Source of the DNA: a virus
Virus record (IMG/VR): IMGVR_UViG_3300046513_000033
Span: 1 to 23,674 of that record
DNA length: 23,674 bases
Direction: 5' to 3' (one strand)
Shown here piece after piece: positions 15,138 to 22,100 of the stretch (its first letter is position 1; each line of letters begins with the position of its first letter). The position numbers and the translations under genes are program-made. The notes below the pieces were generated by a model. The model saw only the letters and a list, made by a program, of their open reading frames with translations, was not told where the DNA came from and did not search any database.

Positions 15138-15866
15138 ATGGCCCTCCGCATCTTTGACACCGACCCCGACGCCAAGCCCCGCAAGCGCGAGACCAAGTCG
15201 AACTACGAGCAGCCGGTGTTCCAGTTCCGATCCGGCATGCAGGTGTTCAACAAGCAGGCACGGCGCAACGACCCGGTTTCGCTTGCCAATTGGCGTGTCC
15301 TGACCGATGACCCGTCGGTGGCGCAGGGGATCGCAGAGCTGATGGGTGGCACTCCCGAGGAGCACAACCCGACCGCGAAGCTTCACCTTCACGTGCTCAC
15401 GGACAGTCCCTCGGTTGAGATCGTGATCAACGGCTCCAAGGCCATTGAGGACAAGCTGATCCAGTGGGGTGCCGGTGGTCCGGTCCACGAGTGTGACGGC
15501 GAGTTCTCGCTCCTGGAAGAGAACCGGGGTGAGCCGTGTGGTTGCCCGACGCTGATGTCTGAGCGTAAGGAGCTTGCCCGTCGCCGCCCGCCGCGTGGTC
15601 CGGCCCCGTCCATCAACGTCACGTTCCGCCTCGCTGGTAAGGGCTACGAACTGGGCGCCGGAAAGCTGATCGCTACGGCCTGGTCCCTCGCTGAGGTCAT
15701 CCACGAGGTCAAGGACGCGCTTGACCAGGTCGACGGCGAGGCGCTTTGCCGACTGGAGATCGAGCACGTGGAGTACGAGACCAAGTCCGGCGAGCACCGC
15801 GAGTTCAAGAAGCCTGTCATCACCGTGCTGGGCAGCTACAACGACGCCATCGGCGAGGAGCGCTAA
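15138..15866 (+). CDS. gp3-like recombination directionality factor
   Basis: The 242-residue protein resembles phiC31 gp3 (about 244 residues), which binds the serine integrase and switches it to excision. The resemblance is from length, the start MALRIFDTDPDAKPRKR, a conserved-looking core VFQFRSGMQVFNKQARRN, the Cys cluster in HECDGEF...EPCGCP (residues about 116-136, possibly metal-binding), and location among early genes. Some homologues occur in phages without serine integrases, so a replication role is also possible. The ATG has no clear ribosome binding site; no upstream in-frame start exists for at least 50 bases. Confidence 0.65.
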   Translation: MALRIFDTDPDAKPRKRETKSNYEQPVFQFRSGMQVFNKQARRNDPVSLANWRVLTDDPSVAQGIAELMGGTPEEHNPTAKLHLHVLTDSPSVEIVINGSKAIEDKLIQWGAGGPVHECDGEFSLLEENRGEPCGCPTLMSERKELARRRPPRGPAPSINVTFRLAGKGYELGAGKLIATAWSLAEVIHEVKDALDQVDGEALCRLEIEHVEYETKSGEHREFKKPVITVLGSYNDAIGEER

Positions 15867-15869
15867 ACC

Positions 15870-16037
15870 ATGGGTGCACTGATCGACTGGGCGACGGTCC
15901 TGCGGGGTGAGTCTGACGAGACGATCAGGCGCCCGCTGTGGATGTTCCCGCCGGACCTACGACAGTCGGTGCTGCATGAGAGGCGCCGACGCTTCAAGAT
16001 CGACGATGAACCTATAGGCGATCCCGAGTACTCTTAG
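15870..16037 (+). CDS. hypothetical protein, 55 aa
   Basis: ATG 15870 follows GAGGAG (15855-15860), which lies within the last codons of the RDF-like gene, and the frame ends at TAG 16035-16037 just before a hairpin. The product begins MGALIDWATVLRGESDETIRR and has a basic patch (HERRRRFK) with an acidic end. No family is recognised. The good ribosome binding site, tight coupling and following terminator make it a real gene. Confidence 0.72.
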   Translation: MGALIDWATVLRGESDETIRRPLWMFPPDLRQSVLHERRRRFKIDDEPIGDPEYS

Positions 16038-16043
16038 CCACTT

Positions 16044-16081
16044 GCCCCGTCCTGGTGCCCTGTGCATCGGGCCGGGGCTTT
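16044..16081 (+). terminator. terminator-like hairpin
   Basis: GCCCCG (16044-16049) pairs with CGGGGC (16073-16078), followed by TTT, with an inner GCCC/GGGC pairing that extends it. It lies directly after the 55-residue gene. The T-tract is short, so termination may be incomplete. Confidence 0.6.
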
Positions 16082-16106
16082 AGGCGGTAGGAGAGAGGGG
16101 CACCCA

Positions 16107-16469
16107 ATGGCATTCATCTTCAACCCTGAGTCTGATCCGAGGAGAGAGAACATGACTGAGACCACCTACCGTGCTGGCAGCAAGGTGAAGTACCGAGGCA
16201 TGACCATGCCCGCTGAGATCATCTCGGGCCCGCACAAGTCGCCCGGTGCCACCCGCTACCTCATCACCAAGGCTGATGGGAACGTGTCCCTTGTCTCCGA
16301 GCATGACCTGTCCCGCATCGTTCCCCGCCTGGACAAGGTTGCCGGAACCCTGGCCATGGTCCTGTACCGGCGTCCCTACTACTCGCTCGACGGTCACGCT
16401 CAGGTGAAGGTGGCGCAGGCCGCCGCCCGTGCAATCGCCATCGCCGATGAGACAAGGGGCGAGGCGTAA
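16107..16469 (+). CDS. small hypothetical protein, SH3-like pattern
   Basis: From ATG 16107 the product has 120 residues. A site GGAGAGAGGGG precedes it. A second in-frame ATG at 16152 has its own AGGAGAGAG site and would give 105 residues starting MTETTYRAGSKVKYRG. The strand-rich stretch KVKYRG, AEIISGPHK, YLITKADGNVSLVSEHDLS looks like a small SH3-type barrel. The C-terminal part is helical and Ala-rich. The longer reading frame back to 16062 would begin inside a terminator and is not used. Function unknown. Confidence 0.7.
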   Translation: MAFIFNPESDPRRENMTETTYRAGSKVKYRGMTMPAEIISGPHKSPGATRYLITKADGNVSLVSEHDLSRIVPRLDKVAGTLAMVLYRRPYYSLDGHAQVKVAQAAARAIAIADETRGEA

Positions 16470-16471
16470 CC

Positions 16472-16636
16472 ATGGAGAAGGCATACGAACGTCTCTACAT
16501 CGCACTACTGGTCTTGCTCGCTGCGGCCCGCATCGTCGGTGGCGTCGAGTTCCCCGGTTGGTTCCTGGTCTCACTGGCTGCGCTGATCGCAGTTCAGTGG
16601 ACCGTGATTGTCTTCAGGATGGTGTCCCGTGGGTAA
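16472..16636 (+). CDS. small two-helix membrane protein, 54 aa
   Basis: ATG 16472 starts right after the previous stop, with GAGG nine bases before. The product has two hydrophobic helices: residues about 8-27 (LYIALLVLLAAARIVGGVEF) and 31-48 (FLVSLAALIAVQWTVIVF), joined by a short PGW turn, and a basic end. No family is recognised. Location outside the lysis cassette argues against a holin, but an accessory holin or a superinfection-related membrane protein is conceivable. The next gene's GTG lies within its last codons. Confidence 0.72.
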   Translation: MEKAYERLYIALLVLLAAARIVGGVEFPGWFLVSLAALIAVQWTVIVFRMVSRG

Positions 16637-16904
16637 GCGTGGAGTTGTGACCGACTATGCAGGCGAGGAGCTTTACGCGGGGGACCTGGTCACCTACGCG
16701 GCTCGCCAGGGCAACCGGGTTCGCATGACAGACGCCGTGGTCCTGGACGTCACCACAGAGAAGATCGCCGGTCGACTCATTCCGATGCTGGAAGTTCAGC
16801 CCACCGGCGCTGAGTCGGGATTCACCCGCAGGCGCACGCTCACTAAGCAGCGGATTGGCGCCGAGCACGTCCGGCTAGTCACGCCGGAGTTCACCGCTCA
16901 GTAA
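16629..16904 (+). CDS. small hypothetical protein, 91 aa
   Basis: GTG 16629 overlaps the end of the membrane protein gene (stop at 16634-16636) and is preceded by AGGA. The product starts MGKRGVVTDYAGEELYAGD and contains GDLVTYAARQGNRVRMTDAV and IPMLEVQP, a beta-rich layout similar in feel to the 16107 protein (SH3-like). A longer frame from ATG 16608 is possible but overlaps the upstream gene more. It ends 18 bases before a terminator. Function unknown. Confidence 0.68.
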   Translation: MGKRGVVTDYAGEELYAGDLVTYAARQGNRVRMTDAVVLDVTTEKIAGRLIPMLEVQPTGAESGFTRRRTLTKQRIGAEHVRLVTPEFTAQ

Positions 16905-16922
16905 CACAGCCACATAACAGTT

Positions 16923-16953
16923 GGGGTCAGGCTTCGTGCCTGGCCCCTTCTTT
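16923..16953 (+). terminator. rho-independent terminator
   Basis: GGGGTCAGGC (16923-16932), loop TTCGT and GCCTGGCCCC (16938-16947) form a 10-bp stem with one G.U pair, then TTCTTT. It ends the small-gene cluster. Confidence 0.85.
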
Positions 16954-16961
16954 GGGTTGAC

Positions 16962-16983
16962 CACATACGAATTTTCGGAGGTG
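16962..16983. promoter_or_regulatory. 22-bp palindrome (operator-like), copy 4, overlapping a ribosome binding site
   Basis: Half-sites CACATACGAA and TTCGGAGGTG surround a TT centre. The right arm contains GGAGGTG (16977-16983), which is also the ribosome binding site of the HNH gene at 16989. TTGACC at 16957 overlaps its left edge, a possible -35, but no matching -10 is clear. Confidence 0.6.
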
Positions 16984-16988
16984 CCGTT

Positions 16989-17408
16989 ATGCAGGTCTGT
17001 CGACTATGCGGGCGGGGAAAGCCCGTTGATCAGTTCCTCGCTGGTAAGGCTAAGAAGCCGAGCAGCGCATGCAGTACGTGCCGACGTAAGGCGCAGGCCA
17101 AGCACGTCAAGAACTACTACCGGTCGCTACCGCCGGACAAGCGCCACACGGTCACCCACAAGCGGCGTGCCGAGTCCTACGGCGTGGAGCACGTGGAGTA
17201 CAGCCGGACCGAGATCCTTCACCGCTGGAATCACAAGTGTGCCTACTGCGGAGCGCATGCCACCCACCTTGACCACGTCGAGCCGCTGAGCCGTGGCGGG
17301 GGAGACGTCGAGTCCAACATCGTTCCGGCGTGCCAGACCTGCAACCTTTCGAAGGGGGCCAAGACCCTGGCTGAGTGGTCAGAGACGTTCGGGGAGCCGC
17401 CGTTCTAG
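16989..17408 (+). CDS. HNH endonuclease-like protein with N-terminal zinc ribbon
   Basis: The 139-residue protein has C4-x2-C7 and C28-x2-C31 (probable zinc ribbon), a basic linker, and an HNH core: C84-x2-C87, H93-L-D95-H96, N110 and C115-x2-C118-N119. HNH proteins nick or cut DNA; free-standing ones in phages may be homing enzymes or assist packaging. This one lies in the early region far from the terminase, so homing or a recombination role is more likely. Its core is about 59% identical (30/51 by hand) to the second HNH protein at 23348. It is followed directly by the motif copy D. Confidence 0.85.
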   Translation: MQVCRLCGRGKPVDQFLAGKAKKPSSACSTCRRKAQAKHVKNYYRSLPPDKRHTVTHKRRAESYGVEHVEYSRTEILHRWNHKCAYCGAHATHLDHVEPLSRGGGDVESNIVPACQTCNLSKGAKTLAEWSETFGEPPF

Positions 17409-17413
17409 ACACC

Positions 17414-17430
17414 GGTAACCGACTCGCTAG
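17414..17430 (+). promoter_or_regulatory. 17-bp dispersed motif, copy D (G-type)
   Basis: GGTAACCGACTCGCTAG lies 48 bp before the primase-helicase ATG, directly after the HNH gene. ACATC follows three bases after it, as in copy E. Confidence 0.65.
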
Positions 17431-17461
17431 GGACATCAGCGAAGCCAAAGAAGGGAACGCA

Positions 17462-19900
17462 ATGCAGATCAATGACCTGTTGAGCCACTTCGCTGATGTC
17501 TCCGAGCAGCCGGATGGCGGGTTTCTCGCTGTATGCCCCAGTCACGGTGACAGTCGCCCGAGCCTGCGTCTGTGGATCGGCGAGGATCGCAAGGTTCGCA
17601 TCACGTGCCGCGCCGGTTGCAAGTCTGACGAGGTGGTGTTCAGTGCCGGTCTCGGGTGGCCGGACATGTTCGACGTTGAGGGAGACGCCCCGACCGTGGC
17701 CAGTGCCAAGCCCGAGCTTGTTGGACCCAAGCACATCGCCGCCCTGACCATGTACGCGGACGATGCCCGTGATGCCCTGGTCGACTACAGCGACGAGTGG
17801 GCGGCGCGAGCGCGTGACTACCTCGCCGACCGGTTCGGTATGAGCGTGGACACGGCCTACGAACTCGGTGTCGGCGTCGATGACACGACCGTGAATCCCA
17901 TGTGGTCGTCGCTGTCTCCCGCCTACAAGCGTTACGCGCGGCTCACGGTTCCGCTCAACGACTTCAACGGCACACCGCGCGGTCTCCAGGGTCGGGACCT
18001 TACCGGCGACTGTCCGGGCCGGTGGGTGTCCCTCACTAACCCTGAGGGCTTCCGCTGGGCCCCGTACGGCGTCTTTCGTGGGCAGGGTGGATACGGAGTC
18101 ACTCTCATCACTGAGGGGCCCGGAGACGGCCTTACAGCGGTTGCGGTGGGATACGACGTCATCATGGTCCGGGGCGCCTCGCTGGTGGCCTCTCCCGAGC
18201 TGCTCGAAGAGATCGCCAACGGCGTGCGTGGCACTCAGGTAATCGCCTGCGGTGACAACGACCCGGCGGGGCAGGCGTTCAACCGGAAGCTTGCCGAGGG
18301 GCTCAAGCCGTTCGGTGTCGATGTCTACGCGCTGAGCATCCCGGACAGCGGACGTAAGTCTGACCTCACGGACTGGCGGAAGCTTGAGCCGGTTGAGTTC
18401 GCCGCTCAGCTCCACTCCGCTGTGAAGACTGCCCGTCCGGTCAAGGATGCGCACGAGGCTCGTCGCGAGGCAGTGACCGAGGAACTCAGCGAGGCAACCG
18501 GCGCCGACATCGTCTCGCGTGACCAGGGAGCCGAGGCCGGACGTATCCTCGCTTCGCTGATCGAGCGTTACGGCGACTCTGATGCGATGAACGCGCATGC
18601 CCTGGTGGCGTGGACCGACGGTCGTATCAAGTTCGCCCCCGGCCTCGGGTTCTACACGTGGAACGGCCGCACCTGGGAGCGCTCCGAGGTCAAGGTACGC
18701 CAGGAGATCCATCGCATGGGCGCCGCACTGGTCATGGCGGGGAAGCTCGCTGAGTCCAAGGGCTTCACCATGACGACGCGCATTGACGCGCTGATGACTG
18801 AGCTTCGCTCGGTGCCCTCGGTGTACGTCGCTCCGCAGGATTTCGACAACCGGCCGGACCTGCTGAGCTTCCGCAACGGCACGGTGGAGCTCCGTACGGG
18901 TCGCCTGCGTCCGCATGCCAAGGAAGACATGTTGACGTACTGCCTCGCGATCGAGTTCGACCCCATGGCGAAGTGTCCGCGATGGGAAGGGTTCCTCACG
19001 GAGATCTTTCCGGAGAACGCTGACCTAGTCCCGTACATGCAGCGGCTCATCGGCTACGGCATCACGGGGTACACCGACGAGCAGTGTTTCGCTGTTCTCT
19101 GGGGCAAGGGTGCAAACGGCAAATCCGTCCTGACCGACACCCTGTCGACCGTGTTCGGCACCATCACTAAGACCACGCCGTTCGCCACCTTCGAGGAGAA
19201 GCAAGGCGGGGGCATTCCCAACGACATCGCCGCCCTGCGTGGTGCTCGATTCGTTATGGCATCCGAGGGTGAGTCCGGCCGTCCGATGTCCGAGGCGGTC
19301 CTGAAGCGGGTCACCGGTAAGGACATGGTCTCGGCTCGGTTTCTGCGGCAGGAATTCTTCGAGTTCAAGCCATCCTTTCTGCTGATGCTCGCCACCAACC
19401 ACAAGCCTAAGTTCCGTGGCCAGGATGATGGCCTCTGGCGTCGAGTCAAGATGATTCCGTTCAAGCGCTTCTTTGCTCCGCACGAGCGTGATCATGACCT
19501 TGACAAAAAGCTCATGGCTGAGGCGCAGGGAATCGCAGCGTGGGCGGTCCGTGGCGCTGGTCTCTGGTTCGCCGAGGGTCTGTCCGACCCTGAGACGATC
19601 AGCAAGGCCACCACCGAGTACAAGGAAACCTCGGACACCCTCGCTGGATTCTTCCCCGGCATCCTGGTTGCTGAGGACGGGGCGCGGCTCGATGGCGCTG
19701 AGGCGTACAACAGTTACCGCGATTGGTGCGAGGCTGAAGGACTTCCCTCCAAGGAGGTGTGGTCGCGTCGTGCGTTCTACAGCGCGATGGAGGAGCGGGG
19801 TATTCAGCGAGTGCGCGTGTCCAAGGGGATGGCGCTGGTCGGTATCCGACTCGCTAGCAGCACCGTGAAGGCGGGTCCTGGCATCTTCGCCAACGACTAA
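17462..19900 (+). CDS. DNA primase-helicase (P4/D5 type)
   Basis: The 812-residue protein combines primer synthesis and DNA unwinding. Residues C25, H28, C49 and C53 form a CHC2-type zinc site. A Toprim-like core follows, with TEGPGD near 217 and ACGDNDPAG near 261. After a linker comes the D5_N-type region and a superfamily 3 helicase with Walker A GKGANGKS (548-555), a Walker B-like RFVMASEGE and the sensor LLMLATNHKPKF. ATG 17462 is set by AAGAAGGG; the open frame extends back to a GTG at 17375 inside the HNH gene. The final codons contain a near-copy of the 17-bp motif (19841). It works with the polymerase next door. Confidence 0.93.
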   Translation: MQINDLLSHFADVSEQPDGGFLAVCPSHGDSRPSLRLWIGEDRKVRITCRAGCKSDEVVFSAGLGWPDMFDVEGDAPTVASAKPELVGPKHIAALTMYADDARDALVDYSDEWAARARDYLADRFGMSVDTAYELGVGVDDTTVNPMWSSLSPAYKRYARLTVPLNDFNGTPRGLQGRDLTGDCPGRWVSLTNPEGFRWAPYGVFRGQGGYGVTLITEGPGDGLTAVAVGYDVIMVRGASLVASPELLEEIANGVRGTQVIACGDNDPAGQAFNRKLAEGLKPFGVDVYALSIPDSGRKSDLTDWRKLEPVEFAAQLHSAVKTARPVKDAHEARREAVTEELSEATGADIVSRDQGAEAGRILASLIERYGDSDAMNAHALVAWTDGRIKFAPGLGFYTWNGRTWERSEVKVRQEIHRMGAALVMAGKLAESKGFTMTTRIDALMTELRSVPSVYVAPQDFDNRPDLLSFRNGTVELRTGRLRPHAKEDMLTYCLAIEFDPMAKCPRWEGFLTEIFPENADLVPYMQRLIGYGITGYTDEQCFAVLWGKGANGKSVLTDTLSTVFGTITKTTPFATFEEKQGGGIPNDIAALRGARFVMASEGESGRPMSEAVLKRVTGKDMVSARFLRQEFFEFKPSFLLMLATNHKPKFRGQDDGLWRRVKMIPFKRFFAPHERDHDLDKKLMAEAQGIAAWAVRGAGLWFAEGLSDPETISKATTEYKETSDTLAGFFPGILVAEDGARLDGAEAYNSYRDWCEAEGLPSKEVWSRRAFYSAMEERGIQRVRVSKGMALVGIRLASSTVKAGPGIFAND
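19841..19857 (+). promoter_or_regulatory. 17-bp dispersed motif, coding-region copy (16/17 match)
   Basis: GGTATCCGACTCGCTAG in the 3' end of the primase gene differs from the G-type motif by one base. It lies 133 bp before the polymerase start, with the palindrome copy 5 in between. It encodes part of VGIRLASS, so it may be a functional site in coding sequence or a chance match. Confidence 0.4.
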
Positions 19901-19917
19901 CACAACACAACGTCTCT

Positions 19918-19949
19918 GGGGTCACCTACGAATTTTCGTGGGTGACCCC
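19918..19949. promoter_or_regulatory. 22-bp palindrome (operator-like) in a perfect GGGGT/ACCCC hairpin, copy 5
   Basis: The 22-bp core (19923-19944) is identical to copy 1 at 42-63. With GGGGT and ACCCC flanks the palindrome reaches about 31 bp, with one G.U pair. It separates the primase-helicase and polymerase genes. There is no T-tract. Confidence 0.6.
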
Positions 19950-19973
19950 TTCGCGTTCCATAGGAGGTACCCC

Positions 19974-21824
19974 GTGAAGATCTACCCTTACGCCATCGCC
20001 GGTGAGCCGGTACAGGTCAAGGTTCCCGAGACGTACGCCGACCTTGAAGAGTTCGCCGAATGGTTCGACCGCGCTAACGCTGCTGGTCCCATCGCGCTGG
20101 ACACGGAGACCACCGGCCTTGACATCTACTCGCCCGGTTACCGCCTACGAACCGTTCAGTTCGGCGACGCGCGTACGGCATGGGTCATCCACTGGGAGCG
20201 AGGCGGGTACTTCGAGCAGTTCGCCCGCGAGGCGCTGAAGCGCGGCAAGTGCTTCCAGATCCACAACGCGCCGTTTGACTGGGCAGTGATCGACCGCCAC
20301 GCAGACGTGAGCATTGAGAGTCTCGCCCCGCGCACCATCGACACCCGCCTAAAGGCCGGACTGGTCGACCCGCGCCAACCGCAGGAAGGTGGACGGGGTA
20401 CGGCACTGAAGCCGAATGCGGCCTACTACATCGACCCTGCGGCCCCGGACACTCAGGGCGACCTTACGGCCGTGTTCCGCTCGCTGAAGCTGACCAAGGC
20501 AACCGGGTGGGCAGGTATCCCGCTGGACCACCCCACCTACAACCTGTACGCCGGTCTCGATGTGCTGCTCACGTCTCGGCTCGACGTGGCCCTAGACAAC
20601 GAACTGCGCTTGCTCGACGTCCGCCCTCGGCTGGTTCAGTACGAGCACGAGATCGCCCGCATCTGCGCCATCATGCAGCGCAAGGGGATGATCCTGGACG
20701 TTGACTACGCGAAGCAACTGTCGTCCACGCTGTCTGATGAGGCGCTCCGATACGAGGCTCAGGCGCTCCGCTACGGGGTCGAGAACATCAACGCGTCCCG
20801 ACAGGTCACCGACGCGCTACAGGCCATGGGGGAGACGCTCACGGACCTGACAGCGTCCGGCGCCTTCAAGGCTGATAAGGCCGTCCTGTGTGCGCTCGCT
20901 GACCTTGACCAAAACAACTGGACGCGACTCGGAGCACGCACCCCCAACCCCCTCGCTGATGCCATCCTGCGAAGCAAGCGGGCAGGCAAGTGGAACAGCG
21001 CATACGCGCAGACGTTCTTGGACGTGGCAGACACCGAGGGTCGCATCCACTGTTTCATCAACAGCATGCAGGCGCGAACGGGAAGGATGTCAATCACCCG
21101 CCCCGCGCTTCAGACTCTCCCGTCCAGTGATCAGACGATCCGCCGCGCCTTGCTCGCTGAGCCTGGTGAGGTCATGGTCTCGACCGACTTTGCGGCGGTT
21201 GAACTGCGCGTGCTCGCTGCCCTCGGTGACGTGAAGAACATGAAGCGGGCAATAGCCAACGGCGAGGATCTCCACTCGTTCACCGCGCGCATGGTGTTCG
21301 GCGAGAACTTCACGGCCAAGCACCGCAAGATCTCCAAGGGCATTGCCTTTGGCAAGGTGTACGGGGGAGGCGCCGCCACCATCTCTCGCCAGACTGGTGC
21401 GCCCCTGGAAGACGTCCGGCGTGCGATGGCTGCTTACGACCGGGTGTATCCGGAGATCAAGCGCATGTCCAACCGCATGCAGCGCGAGGCGTACGAGACC
21501 GGCATGGTGCACGTGTCCGTCACTGGTCGTCGCCTGCCGCTGGACCGTGACCGTACCTACGCCGTTGTGAACTACGGGGTGCAGAGTGCCGCGCGTGACT
21601 GCCTCGGACAGAGCCTGATCAACATGGAGGAATCTGGGCTGCTCGACACGATGCGCCTGCCGATCCACGATGAGGTGCTCTGCTCGGTGCCGCAGGCTGA
21701 AGCGGCCGAGTACGCGCGTGCCATCGAGAAGTGCATGACGTTCGACCTGTACGGCGTACCGATCGAAGCTGAGGCCGAGGTGGGCAAGCGCTCGTGGGGC
21801 TCGCTGTACGGCGCTGATGTGTAG
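19974..21824 (+). CDS. DNA polymerase, family A (proofreading, no 5' nuclease)
   Basis: The 616-residue enzyme replicates the phage genome. The 3'-5' exonuclease domain shows D43-E45 (ALDTETTGLD), HNAPFDW, and YAGLDVLL. The polymerase domain shows motif A (DFAAVELRVLAALG, D405), motif B on the O helix (RKISKGIAFGKVYGGG, about 450) and motif C (IHDEVL, H565-D566). It lacks the N-terminal 5' nuclease of Pol I, as is usual in phages. GTG 19974 sits five bases after TAGGAGGT (19961-19968). The gene follows an operator-like palindrome and ends before a terminator. Confidence 0.95.
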   Translation: MKIYPYAIAGEPVQVKVPETYADLEEFAEWFDRANAAGPIALDTETTGLDIYSPGYRLRTVQFGDARTAWVIHWERGGYFEQFAREALKRGKCFQIHNAPFDWAVIDRHADVSIESLAPRTIDTRLKAGLVDPRQPQEGGRGTALKPNAAYYIDPAAPDTQGDLTAVFRSLKLTKATGWAGIPLDHPTYNLYAGLDVLLTSRLDVALDNELRLLDVRPRLVQYEHEIARICAIMQRKGMILDVDYAKQLSSTLSDEALRYEAQALRYGVENINASRQVTDALQAMGETLTDLTASGAFKADKAVLCALADLDQNNWTRLGARTPNPLADAILRSKRAGKWNSAYAQTFLDVADTEGRIHCFINSMQARTGRMSITRPALQTLPSSDQTIRRALLAEPGEVMVSTDFAAVELRVLAALGDVKNMKRAIANGEDLHSFTARMVFGENFTAKHRKISKGIAFGKVYGGGAATISRQTGAPLEDVRRAMAAYDRVYPEIKRMSNRMQREAYETGMVHVSVTGRRLPLDRDRTYAVVNYGVQSAARDCLGQSLINMEESGLLDTMRLPIHDEVLCSVPQAEAAEYARAIEKCMTFDLYGVPIEAEAEVGKRSWGSLYGADV

Positions 21825-21839
21825 CTGAGCGTGAGATGA

Positions 21840-21871
21840 GGGGCCGACTCCTGTCATGGGGTCGGCCCCTC
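21840..21871 (+). terminator. terminator-like hairpin after the polymerase gene
   Basis: GGGGCCGACTCC (21840-21851), loop TGTCAT and GGGGTCGGCCCC (21858-21869) form a 12-bp stem with one G.U pair, followed by TCTCCTACTTT. The tail is only moderately T-rich, but the stem is strong. Confidence 0.75.
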
Positions 21872-21958
21872 TCCTACTTTCAGCAAACAAATTTTCTGAC
21901 GACGTCTCACCTGCAAATCACAGCCGTTACCTATCCCTCAGCCCTGAGGGGTCGATGG

Positions 21959-21991
21959 TTCCAAGGTAGGAGCCGTGGTCACGCCTTGGAA
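21959..21991. repeat. inverted repeat TTCCAAGG / CCTTGGAA
   Basis: Perfect 8-bp arms (21959-21966, 21984-21991) with a 17-base spacer that itself holds CGTGGTCACG. It could be a protein-binding site or, with low confidence, part of an attachment site. Confidence 0.4.
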
Positions 21992-22050
21992 TCCACTACA
22001 ACGATCTCCCCTAGTAGCTCGTCTTACAGGTAGGCAAGTACGAAAGCGCC

Positions 22051-22080
22051 TTGACCCACCTACGAAAAAACACGTAGAAC
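22051..22080 (+). promoter_or_regulatory. candidate host-type promoter with operator half-site in the spacer
   Basis: TTGACC (22051-22056), 18 bp, then TAGAAC (22075-22080). The spacer begins with CACCTACGAAA, the left half of the 22-bp palindrome, and ends with CACGTAG, a shifted right half. A repressor bound here would block the promoter. Transcription would cross about 160 bases before the sigma-like gene. Confidence 0.5.
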
Positions 22081-22100
22081 TCACCTCAGCGAATCGAGTC

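Noticed and set aside
15043-15303. 86-residue plus-strand frame after motif copy C
   Set aside because: It overlaps the RDF-like gene out of frame, is Ser/Pro/Thr-rich, and its start lies in the leader stem with no well-spaced ribosome binding site.
17405-18916. 503-residue minus-strand open frame
   Set aside because: It lies wholly opposite the primase-helicase gene, which has clear catalytic motifs. Long antisense frames are common in GC-rich DNA, and this one shows no recognisable motif.
21881-21904. Possible further palindrome copy around AAATTTTC
   Set aside because: Outside the central A/T run only about a third of the bases match the family.
21836-22033. 65-residue plus-strand frame after the polymerase gene
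   Set aside because: It starts inside the terminator stem, lacks a ribosome binding site, and ends in low-complexity serine residues.
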